From: Brachypterus glaber
Lineage: Eukaryota > Arthropoda > Insecta > Coleoptera > Kateretidae
Reading direction: 5' to 3'
NCBI GenBank assembly: GCA_958510825.1
Contig: OY294046.1
Span: 73,045,808-73,109,807 of the forward strand
Length of the DNA: 64,000 nucleotides
Part shown: positions 55,342-64,000 of the stretch, in pieces
How positions within the stretch are numbered: the first letter of the stretch is position 1
Layout of the letters: each line of letters begins with the position of its first letter
Notes under the pieces: model-generated
What the model was told of the DNA's origin: nothing
What the model saw: the letters and a program-made list of their open reading frames with translations, nothing else
Databases searched by the model: none
Translations under genes and position numbers: made by a program

Positions 55342-56233
55342 ATATCTCAACAATTCCTACCTGGCAAAAAATATATACAAATACTATTATTCTCACTATA
55401 ATTTTCTACAATAGAAAATTCCCGATATAACTGTAACATGCTTGGACAAAAATAAACACGTGGGCAGAAATATTGTTAAATGATTGGTTGATAAAAACGT
55501 TAAAAAATAATCAGAAACATTAGTGCTTCTGATTTTTTCCTCGCTAAAGCGAGTAATACGCGGTTGCGCGAATTGCAAAAAAGCAAATAGTATTTAATGC
55601 GAAGAATGTAATTAATTGAGCCCCACATCATGTACTCCGCGGGGGAGGAGGGCACGTATATAATCGCAGTTGTAATGAAAACAAAGAGCCAATTTAAATG
55701 GCCCCCATCTTTGCATGTATAAAGAGATGAAGTGATAAGCGTGGATTGTAAGCGCCAGCCCGGCTACCGGACGCCTATCATGCCATCCTCATCGTTCCTG
55801 GAACACGCTGCTTTGATTTATTCATCTCGATGACGCTGCCGTGCAGCACCGTACCATACATCCAATTAAGAGCACTTTTGCACAGTCATTGGCCCAATTA
55901 ATGCTCATTTTCCCACCTGGACCAACGAGCCCTTTAACGGGCAAAACGGGAACTTGTGTCGCCGAAACATTAAAATGGTGAAATAAGCCCTTTCATTCTT
56001 TTTAAGTTAACTGGTCTTCTAGATACGTATAGTAACATATATTTCAATGTTTAAACAAAACGTAATTATTGTAGACTAGGGTATTGCAAAACTAATAATT
56101 ATATACCAAGTTAGAGAAGAAATTTTTTATAGCCGACATTTAAGAGTGCGAGATTTTAATAGTCTTCTCTGCCGCAGTTTATATATTAGTTTTTTCACTA
56201 CTAGCACTAATAAACTATTTTTATTCAAATAAT
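55342..56233. other. Single-copy island at 55620-55985
   Basis: GC-richer block with ACTCCGCGGGGGAGGAGGG, CCCGGCTACCGGACGCC and homeodomain-like CCAATTAATGCTC. No partner here and no frame. Looks like conserved host noncoding DNA, possibly regulatory. A CTCGCTAAAGCGAG stem lies at 55541. Confidence 0.4.
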
Positions 56234-56511
56234 AATAGTTATTTATGGTACTAGTGGGTAAAGAAAGATATTGCCCATGAGAAAATTAACCTGCGAGGCG
56301 TCAGCCAAGCAGGTTAATTTTCGAGAGGGCAATATCGGTTTACCCATGAGTGCCATACAAGGTTATATCCAATAAATAGCTTAGAAATTCATATTTTTAT
56401 TAAAAATTATAATGACATTTACAAGAAAATAATTTGACAAGTGACAGTTGAGTGGGTAAAATAAATAATTATCCACTCAATAAAGTAAAAGCCGCGCGGG
56501 GGTTATTATTG
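56234..56511 (+). repeat. Repeat family C, copy 5 (3' truncated)
   Basis: AATAGTTATTTATGGTAC start, complete hairpin, and body to GGGGGTTATTATTG. The last part is missing. Matches C4 very closely. Confidence 0.75.
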
Positions 56512-57397
56512 TAGTTTTTTTTATTTTTTTCATAATATTTAGCTAATTATTGATTGTATTAATTCAATGGTAATAATTATAATTAATTATATTTATTAAA
56601 TAAAACGTTATTTCAAGCTATTTTCTTTAGTTTAATTAGTAAAAATTGCACAAAGAACTGAAACATCTAAAGTGACAGAAATCAATTGTTTATAAAATTT
56701 ACTCCTACTAGGAGAGAAAAAATTATTATTGCTATAGGTGAATTAACTTCACACTCTGAAAACATGATAAATAATGGTATATTCTCAACCTAGTAGTGAA
56801 AAAAATACATTTTTCTAATGTTTCATAATATGCATATTATGCATATTATTATTATATTATGCATATTATGCACCTTGCATATATATAAATATATGCATAT
56901 GCACATTGTTTCAATTGAATAACCGTGCTTGCATATATTTTATTTTCCCAAAAAACGTAACTTCAAAAAAAAAATAGTAACCGAAATTTTCGGTATTTTG
57001 TGCTTCGGTTCATAGTGCGTTTTGAGACAAAAGCGTAAGAACAGTTTTTGCTTTTAAAATCAACAAGGAATCTACCAAAAAGGTCATATTTGTATTAAAG
57101 CCAGTGGCCTGGCTTTTTTTTTATTATGGTGCCCGCATACCCAGATCTCCGCCACTGGATTAAATAATTTATCATTTATTATGTAGGTTATTCAGGACAA
57201 ATACTAGCCCAAATTTCAAATTATTTTAATAAACCAAAATATTATTTTTTTTGAAAAACTTTAACACCCTGTATCTCGATAATATAACTAAAGCTCTAAG
57301 GATACATATTTATGGCATACGTATTCATTAACACCCTGTATATGAAGGCGTCATCATAATATTACATTTATATTATTACATGAGTTATATAAGTTCA
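56512..57397. other. AT-rich, TGCATAT cluster and two ACACCCTGTAT words
   Basis: Clustered ATGCATATTATG words at 56829-56920. TTAACACCCTGTAT occurs twice, about 57261-57274 and 57329-57342. It is the inverse of the ATACAGGGTG end of Tc1/mariner-like elements such as that at 26384, so these may be solo ends. A short CCAGTGGCCTGGC...GCCACTGG pair at 57101-57158 may be a tiny CAGTGGC-type derivative. No ORF. Confidence 0.4.
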
Positions 57398-57405
57398 TTA
57401 TTTTT

Positions 57406-58312
57406 ACGATTCACTCACCGCAGTAATGAGAAGAATCTAGCACATGCGCACTGGTTTGCTTATTTTTGTTTTGACGGATGTCAAAAGTGGCTTCCGTTTA
57501 GGCAGTTGTAGTTTTATGAAATAGTTTAATTTGAGTGGAGTTACGGTGCGTATCAGGTCCACAAAAATGAACTATATTTTTGCACTGATTTCTGGTTTTA
57601 TTACTAAAACTTACTGTCTTGAATATAATTGGTTGCGGAAAATCCAGTTTTTTTGTTAGAATATATAGCAAAATATTGTTAAAATACTCCAAACGAATTT
57701 CTGTTTTTTAATGGGGACGTTAACAATGGTTTGGTTTGGTAGTTTGCTGGTTTGGTGTTTTTTTTTTTAATGGGAGGCGTTGGTTTACGTTAATAATGCT
57801 TTGGTTTGGTAGTTTGCTGGTTTGGCGTTTTTTTTTAATGGGAGGCGTTGGTTTACGTTTATAATGCTTTGGTTTGGTAGTTCGCTGGTTTGGCGTTTTT
57901 TTTTAATGGGAGGCGTTGCTTTACGTTAATAATGCTTTGGTTTGGTAGTTTGCTGGTTTGGTGTGTTTTTTTTTAATGGGAGGCATTTTTCAGATATGAT
58001 ATTTCAGAATTTAGAAGGCGATATATTTTAAGAAGCAAATGGGATTATATTTAGGCTAAATAATTTAGCTTTAGCTTAAAAAATAAATGCCTGGTGTAAC
58101 AATATGCATAAGAAATTCATTGTTTTAATCAAATATTGAGAACCTCTGGAGAATACAGTAGAGAAAGCCAAGAAAAAAGTAGATATTTTTGTAAAATTCT
58201 GCAAAAGAATGTTACATAACCTTAAAATTTTTTTTTATATACGTCAAAACAAAAATAAGCAAACCAGTGCTCATGCGCTGGATTCTTCTCATTACTGCGG
58301 TGAGTGAATCGT
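57406..58312. mobile_element. 907-bp element with 8-bp duplication and tandem core
   Basis: Ends ACGATTCACTCACCGCAG and CTGCGGTGAGTGAATCGT, with inverted similarity of about 65-70 bases (GCACTGGTTTGCTTATTTTT). The 8-bp duplication TTATTTTT lies at 57398-57405 and 58313-58320. Inside, 57711-57986 contains nearly four tandem units of 68-70 bases: GGTTTGGTAGTTTGCTGG, then a T9-T11 run and AATGGGAGGCGTT. hAT- or P-like by duplication length. The frame at 57498-57692 is accidental. Confidence 0.8.
57711..57986 (+). repeat. Tandem repeat, about 4 units of 68-70 bp
   Basis: Unit starts recur at 57738, 57808, 57876 and 57944 (GGTAGTTTGCTGG). The variable poly(T) run explains the length changes. Lies within the element 57406-58312. 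Confidence 0.85.
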
Positions 58313-58810
58313 TTATTTTTATCTTTCTGGACCCTTTATATAAGGGTATATTATTCCTTATTCGAGTAATACGTTATATTATATTTATACTTAAAAATAC
58401 GGATTTTTTTATATAAAATTTCTTGGTTAATTTTAAATCAAAATCAAAGAATACCAAAGACCTTTAAAGGGTTAACCTTAGACCACATACCTATTATGGT
58501 TCATGCCATCTCTTCCTGTTAATGCTTTGCTATTCAATAACTCTTGCATTGTATCGATACACCCACTGACAAATTCCTGAGAGAAAATATTTTTATTGGC
58601 TAATCGTCTAGAAAATTATTTTTTAATTTTTTATGACTTCAAAAAATATTTTTTGGATTTTTCCTTTGTTCATAAGTTTTCAGATTTCCACTAATCAGGT
58701 TAATCGATGGTTAATCACCATTTTTTCAGAAGTAACCAATTATCGCAATAAAGCTTAATCTTCTTTACGATATTTGCTGTAAATTTTATGAGTAGTATAA
58801 TAGTATAATA
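58313..58810. other. No gene seen
   Basis: AT-rich, no partner recognised. Confidence 0.3.
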
Positions 58811-59006
58811 ATATTTACAGTATTGTTAATTTGATCCATTTCGCCTCAATCATTATTTATATCGATAAAAAATCTAAAACAGAAAATAAAATTAAAATGT
58901 TCCTATCAGACGCACCTATTTCTAGATACGCTGGTAAGGTATTATTTTTTATCTATATAAATAATCATTGAGGCGAAATGGCTCAAATTAATAATACTGT
59001 AAATAT
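58811..59006. mobile_element. 196-bp foldback MITE
   Basis: ATATTTACAGTATT and AATACTGTAAATAT at the ends, and CCATTTCGCCTCAAT and ATTGAGGCGAAATGG inside. Arms are about 65 bases with few mismatches. No target duplication decided. Confidence 0.65.
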
Positions 59007-59327
59007 ATATACGCCTCAAATAAATTATTGATTAGTATTAATATATTTTCATCCATTATAGAGATTAGGTTTTAACTGACAAAAAATCAACAATATTGAC
59101 ATTTATAACGTTACGATATTTGATGTAAACTGTATGACTGGGAAAAACTATTCAAGAAGATGTTCTTAAATCGCGTGTAGCACAAGAAAGCAAATTTTCT
59201 GTAAAATATACCAAGGAACATTAAGAGAACAACCAGAAGGAAGATTTTAATTTGGAACTTCTAGCACCCAAAGGAACCGGATTCGGAGTCTAGCAATTTG
59301 AAAATAGCTTAATCTGAATGTACTTTA

Positions 59328-59330
<3 letters not shown>

Positions 59331-59390
<60 letters not shown>
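59331..59390. repeat. (TA)30 microsatellite
   Basis: Uninterrupted TA run of 60 bases. Likely length-variable and cruciform-prone. Confidence 0.95.
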
Positions 59391-59397
<7 letters not shown>

Positions 59398-59439
59398 GCC
59401 GGGAGAAAATAATGGAATAAAAATAGTCACCAGTGGCAT

Positions 59440-60520
59440 TTTTATGTTTAGTCTCTAACGTTATACAAAAACGTTATAAAATATATAAATCTAACCTTAA
59501 AAACTAACGTTTGACAAAAACGTTATAAAATACATAATTCGAACGTTAATTTCCTAACTAAATTCTAACCTTTTTCTAACCTTATTCTAACCTTAAATAT
59601 TTTTTAAATTTCCATTATTAATACGTAAGCTATAGTAGAAAATACTTATTTCAGACAGCTTTGTGCCTAGGTTTGATAATTATTTATTATTTCTATAAGT
59701 TTTAAAAAATATCCCCCAAAAGTCAAAATTATAGTAAGTCTGGCAACGCTGTACTATAATTGAAAAAATATTTTAAGATTCTGAATGTATAAATAAATAT
59801 TAACTAAGTAAATATAAAGTTTTTCTGAGAGGTAAACGTATTTATCGAAGTTTATGTTTATGTTTGTTTATGTTTGTTTTTAACCTCGTACTATTCTACT
59901 TAATTAAGCATCCCCTAAGTCCAGGACTTGTGTGGGCTAGTAGTAGAGGGAACCACCGGCTTTAATTGACTTTCGAACCAATATATCTAGGGAGTACGCC
60001 TTCGCCAAATTTCAATTATTAATTAACTGAAAAAGGCAATCGGCGCCAGTGAGGTTTGAACTCACGATCATTAGATCAGTGTCAGGCTATATCGATGCCA
60101 TTGACCACTGAGCTAAATCTCCCATAGTTAGAAGTAAAACAGGATATTACACAAAAAATATTTAGGGCCACCTAAAAAGATGGCTATTTTATAAATAAAT
60201 GTAACGAAATTATGTTTAAAAATATTATGATTGTTAAAATATGTTAAGATTTATTTATATGAATAAATTTGTCTCCAACTGCCATTTTATGATGCAGGTA
60301 GAAATTTCCTAGTTGGCCCCGCCCCCTCCAAAAGTTAGAAATTAAGCGTACTTATAACGTATTTCTAACTTAAAACTCTAACGTTAGAATAACGTTTGTA
60401 ACTAACGTTTGATTCTAACGTTAAAAAGCGGGACATTTGCACATATTTTAGAACTTACTTTTATACAATGTCTAACATTAGAAAAACGTTATTCTTACGT
60501 TAAATTTCTACTAGGGTAAG
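59440..60520. repeat. AACGTT-iterated region around a SINE
   Basis: AACGTT palindromes or one-base variants occur at about 59457, 59470, 59506, 59520, 59542 on the left. On the right they occur at 60355, 60379, 60390, 60401, 60416, 60485 and 60496. The two clusters flank the SINE at 59846-60123. May be a MITE with iterated subterminal sites that a SINE has entered. Outer ends not fixed. Confidence 0.45.
59846..60123 (-). mobile_element. tRNA-derived SINE (minus)
   Basis: On the minus strand from 60123: GGGAGATTTAGCTCAGTGG (pol III A box TAGCTCAGTGG), then GAGTTCAAACCTC (B box) at about 60063-60052, and a non-tRNA body. The 3' tail is made of AAACAAACATAA units near 59851-59885. The acceptor halves (GGGAGAT and TGGCGCC) do not pair, so it is not a functional tRNA. 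SINEs rely on LINE machinery for movement. Confidence 0.8.
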
Positions 60521-60910
60521 TATTCTTTTCTTAGTCTTTACTAGGTAAATGACTTTGATAAGAATTTATACTTAAGTGATTAAGTGGATGTAAAAGTGCA
60601 TATTAAGGTAGTTAATGTCATTCGCTGTAAATTTTATGATTGTGGAAAACTTCTGAAGATAGTCGGTGTGATTTTTACGATTGTAAATAAGTAAATAGGG
60701 TTCTAAAAGAGTCGTCAAATAAATGAGACGCGTTGTTTTGATAATTTGTCGATTTGTGTAAACTGTAAAACCGACAGTGGGCATTCGGCGGTGATAGCGC
60801 AGCTTGATTCCAAGACTAAACGGCAGTACTGCCTATTACAAAGAAACCCCGTATGTATTTTTTTTTTTCGATAAAATCAGTTCAAAAAGTACGTCAGTTA
60901 TCTCCAAGGC
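60521..60910. other. No gene seen
   Basis: AT-rich; the minus frame at 60572-60784 has no recognised domain. Confidence 0.3.
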
Positions 60911-61712
60911 CCGGAATTGATGGGAGCTATGACGTCACGTTTTAGAAATTTTAGGGTTCCGGCGGTCAGACACAAGTAAAAAGTTACGGATTAAAAAAAA
61001 ACCTAATTTTATTTTTTTTTGGATTGTTTATAATTATCTAACTAGCGGTAATACAGGCTTAATGGAAAACAATTACCTGCTTTTGTCGGTTTTTTATCTA
61101 AAAGGGTTTTAAATTGACGCAATTTCAAAATTTGCTCATTTATAAAGTGATTTTTAAAGAAGAAAGTTCTAGTAAATATGGAAAGTGTAAAACCAACATA
61201 TTTAACTGTTCAATCTTGGATAGAAGATCACCCTGAAATCTTATTTGATGGGATGGTACTATATTGTACAAAGTGCCTCAAAAAGAGTAACTTTATGAGG
61301 CATTTTCACTCTAAATTACATTCCTGTGAAACTGGTCAAGATTTTAAAATGAGTGAAGATTCCCAAGAAAACTTTAATTTTGCTTTGACAAAGTTTATGA
61401 TAAGCTGCAACATTCCATGGACTCAGCTGGAAAATCAAAATTTTAGAGTTTTCATGGAACAATGTTTAGATGGGCAATTTAAAAATGTTACATTGCCATC
61501 CGAATCCCTAATAAGAAAAACATTTTTACCGAAAACTAGTAAAATATTATTTTTTTTGACGGAACCCTAAAATGGGATGTCATAGCTCCCGGCGTTTCCG
61601 GTTTTTTTTTTTGCATTTTTGCATGAATATTAATTATGCAAAAAACCAAAAAAAAAACAAAATACCTGTGTCCGTCGGCCGGAACCCTAAAATTTCTAAA
61701 ACGTGACGTCAT
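60911..61712. mobile_element. Candidate DNA element with zinc-finger ORF
   Basis: GACGTCACGTTTTAGAAATT at about 60931 has a perfect inverse at 61678-61712 (35 bases in all). The left copy extends outward to CCGGAATTGATGGGAGC, whose inverse (GCTCCCGG...TTTCCGG) lies inside at 61560-61601 with a partial deletion. So two right-side inverted ends exist, one inside the other. The ORF 61178-61570 lies between. TSD not found. Could also be a host-derived retrocopy flanked by repeats. Confidence 0.55.
61178..61570 (+). CDS. Small C2H2-type/CGGBP1-like protein (hAT-related N-terminus?)
   Basis: 130 codons starting MESVKPTYLTVQSWIEDHPE. A zinc-finger-like motif YCTKCLKKSNFMRHFHSKLH lies at residues 29-48 (C-x2-C, then H-x3/4-H). 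It is followed by a segment with pattern FALTKFMISCNIPWTQLENQ and FRVFMEQCLDG, ending in LPSESLIRKTFLPK. That ending is the shared N-terminal fold of CGG-repeat binding proteins and hAT/BED-type transposases (a DNA-binding and dimer region). The remaining transposase is absent. The last 10-12 residues and the stop lie in the inverted repeat (CGGAACCCTAA), so the 3' end is not native. Frame is uninterrupted. Function not known. Confidence 0.6.
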   Translation: MESVKPTYLTVQSWIEDHPEILFDGMVLYCTKCLKKSNFMRHFHSKLHSCETGQDFKMSEDSQENFNFALTKFMISCNIPWTQLENQNFRVFMEQCLDGQFKNVTLPSESLIRKTFLPKTSKILFFLTEP

Positions 61713-62534
61713 GGTTATCTCATACAATTAAAAAAAAAGTTACGAGTTGCGTTCCTTACGCGGAACCGGCAACAAGTCTACGGCTCGATTGGTAATTCAT
61801 TTAACGGTGTTTAGTCACAGCCAGACTATTTTATGTTAAAATGTGACAGTTAAGAAAATATCTATACTGCGAAACAGTTCTACATATTTAAATTGATTTA
61901 AATTGAATATTTGATGTTTGTGATGTACTTTTGTGGGTTAACCACGTTTTTTTGTGAGGTTATGTTAATAATAAATTATATTTAGTTGAAACGATTAGAG
62001 ACTCGCTTCAAGTCTCTAATACTTGTACCTGGTCAAAAAGAACGAGAGAAGACCATTAAGCCCTTTTGGGTCACTTTAATTTAGTGTCCAAAAGGACATT
62101 TTGAAGAAGAAGAATTAAAGAAAGTTATTAGTTATATTTTTACTTATAAGTAGAAAATATTAAAGGTCTAAACAACAGCATTTTGATTTTACCGTGGTTT
62201 ACTCAATATGTTTTCCATGAGATTAAGTATAATTTTTAAGAAAACTTTTTATAAATTTTGACGAATTTGCTAGGAGAAGAAAAAGACATACAATTTTAAA
62301 TTCCGCTTTTAGAAAGGTTACAGACCCCTTATAATTTGTCTCGAAAAGCTCAATTTTCAATGCTGTTTTTGTTACTAAATGTTGGTTGCTTCTAGGCATT
62401 ATTTGTCACCTTGTTAAAATAAAACGACAGCAGTTTTTTGCATAATTTTTATTTAATAAATTAATTTGACAGCTGATTTTGCGTCAAAAAATGGAAAGTT
62501 TTTATGATTTTTTTGCTAAATCTAAGGAAACTAG
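61713..62534. other. No gene seen before RT frame
   Basis: AT-rich. An in-frame stop at 62532-62534 precedes the RT frame, so the upstream part is truncated or decayed. GAGACTCGCTTCAAGTCTC at about 62000 is a small stem. Confidence 0.35.
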
Positions 62535-64000
62535 GAATATTTTATACCTGCTACTATTTGTCAATTTTTTTACGGGGCAAACTTATGCGCTTTTAATAAA
62601 AAAGATGGTGGAATACGTCCTATTGCGGTAGGTTTGTGCCTACGCCGTTTAGTTGCTAAGGTTATGTGTAATCGTATTTATGAGAAAATGGGAGATTTTT
62701 TAAGACCTCATCAACTTGGGTTCGGTACCAAATGTGGTGCCGAGGCTGTTACACATGCATTGCGTCGATTCATAAATTTCAATCATTCTTCTAGTAAAGT
62801 AATACTAAAATTAGATTTTATGAACGCTTTTAATACCGTTAATAGAGACGTAATTCTTTTAAATATAAAAGAAAAATTTCCAGATTTTTTTAAATTCATT
62901 TCCCAGTGTTATAGAGATCCCTCAATCCTATCCTTTGGTAATCATCACATACCTTCTCTTCGAGGTGTTCAACAAGGTGATCCCCTTGGCCCACCCTTGT
63001 TCTGCCTTGCAATTCAATCAATTATTACTTCGCTTTTTTCAGAAATTAATCTTTGGTATTTAGATGATGGAACTTTAGCTGGAGATCCAGATATTGTTTT
63101 AAATGATTTTATTAAAATAATCTCTTTATGTTCAGAGTTAGGCTTAAAATTAAACTTTAAAAAGTGTGAACTTTCTGTAATATCTAAAAATAACGATAAT
63201 TCTTTAATTTTTTCTAAATTTTCGTCCAATTGCCATACTGCTTACTTTTTACTAAAACACTCCTTTGCTATCCCTCGCGTCTCCTATTTGCTTCGTTGTG
63301 CCCCTTGTTGGAACGTCCCTGAGTCACTCGCTAAATATGATTCTATTTTAAATAATACACTAAAAGATATTTTAAATTGTAATATTGAATCAGATTCTTG
63401 GTTACAGAGCACATTGCCTACCAAACTTGGTGGCCTGGGTATTCGCGATTCTTCTTCCCTTTGTTTTCCTGCTTTTCTTGGTTCTGTTAACGATGTATCT
63501 TCTTTACTTGAACAAATTCTTCCTCAAAATATTTACAAATTTTCGGACTCTGATTTAGACTTTGCTTTAAATAAATGGATTTCTCTTTGTAAATTAAGTA
63601 CTCTTCCTGATAATTTCCCCACAAAGCAAAAAAATTTTGATAACTTCTATTGTCAAGTTCTCATCAATAATCTGATGCTGAGGTGTAATGATCCTAAAGG
63701 CAAGGCGCGTCTCCTAGCTCTTCAAGCTCCTGAAAGTAACGCGTGGTTAGATGCCTTGCCCTGTTCTTCCTTGGGAAATCAATTAGATGATTCCACCTTC
63801 CGCATTTCCGTTGCCCTTCGTCTTGGTATTCCTGTGTGTGAACAACACGTCTGCATTTGTAGCGAAACTGTCGATGTTTATGGCCTTCACGGGCTCAGCT
63901 GCGTAAAAAGTGCAGGTCGTTTGTCTAGGCACAGGATGATCAATGACATTATTAAGCGTTCTCTTATTACCGCAGGTTTTCCTGCTGTTTTGGAGCCGCC
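62535..64000 (+). CDS. Reverse transcriptase, endonuclease-type non-LTR lineage (partial, runs off edge)
   Basis: Open for 488 codons with no internal stop and no stop before the window end. Features in order: KKDGGIRPIAVGLCLRRL (about residues 23-40), QLGFGTKCGAEA (63-74), catalytic Asp in LKLDFMNAFNTV (95-106), GVQQGDPLGPPLF (145-157), and the YLDDGT box at about 174-179. Then GLKLNFKKCE, a YLLRCAP motif, STLPTKLGGLGIRDS, and a long C-terminal domain. That domain ends in C-x4-C-x-C...HGLSC, then SAGRLSRHRMINDIIKRS, which would lead into a PD-(D/E)XK endonuclease. Layout resembles R2/R4-like elements. T-rich codon use fits the local AT bias. The first codon is not native. Catalytic residues present; likely recent. 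Confidence 0.85.

Noticed and set aside
60041..60123. A functional tRNA gene (minus strand)
   Set aside because: A and B boxes fit, but the acceptor halves (GGGAGAT and TGGCGCC) do not pair and the D arm is poor. The sequence continues into a SINE body and tail.

Overview
The window looks like a repeat-dense, AT-rich piece of an arthropod, most likely insect, nuclear genome. Evidence: several decayed LINE reverse transcriptases, a tRNA-derived SINE, and nonautonomous DNA transposons with diagnostic target-site duplications (TTAA, TA, TTA, 8-bp hAT type). No bacterial operons, rRNA or intact host gene were found. Species cannot be named from sequence alone. Nearly all ATG-started reading frames over 60 codons are accidental or lie inside repeats.

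Coding content is limited to six selfish or selfish-derived frames. A LINE 3' end lies at 22.4-23.1 kb. A long RT frame lies at 30.9-32.6 kb (FADD box, (AATA)n tail). A minus-strand fragment of a similar LINE lies at 43.35-44.15 kb. A GC-rich Jockey-type pseudogene lies at 48.2-49.4 kb. A pogo/Tigger-like element at 44.85-46.56 kb keeps only its DNA-binding HTH exon. A partial, uninterrupted RT frame at 62.5 kb runs off the right edge (YLDDG box, C-C-H-C knuckle). A 130-residue zinc-finger/CGGBP1-like ORF at 61.2 kb sits between inverted repeats.

The rest is mostly short repeat families present in several copies here. I name them A-E, F, H, I and J by letter. A (4 copies), B (6), C (5), D (2) and E (2) are about 280-700 bp when uninterrupted. 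Each has one end made of a long hairpin, and that end starts with AATAGT or a close variant. The hairpin tips of A, B, D and E are GC-rich and similar (CGCGAAGCGG-like). H is a hAT-like MITE family with 8-bp duplications. F is a unit of about 680 bp with hairpins, found once alone and once as an inverted pair.

Filled/empty comparisons inside the window define four insertions: a Tc1/mariner-like foldback in D1, a TTA-duplicating foldback in E2, a double-cruciform element in C2, and a TA-duplicating tandem-repeat element at 13.5 kb.

Between the repeats are a few single-copy islands with visibly higher GC (about 8.7-8.95, 37.98-38.15, 40.04-40.2, 51.1-51.4, 52.1-52.36 and 55.6-55.98 kb). These may be host regulatory or exonic sequence, but I see no convincing reading frame in them. 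Boundaries of repeat copies were read by eye and may be off by a few bases.
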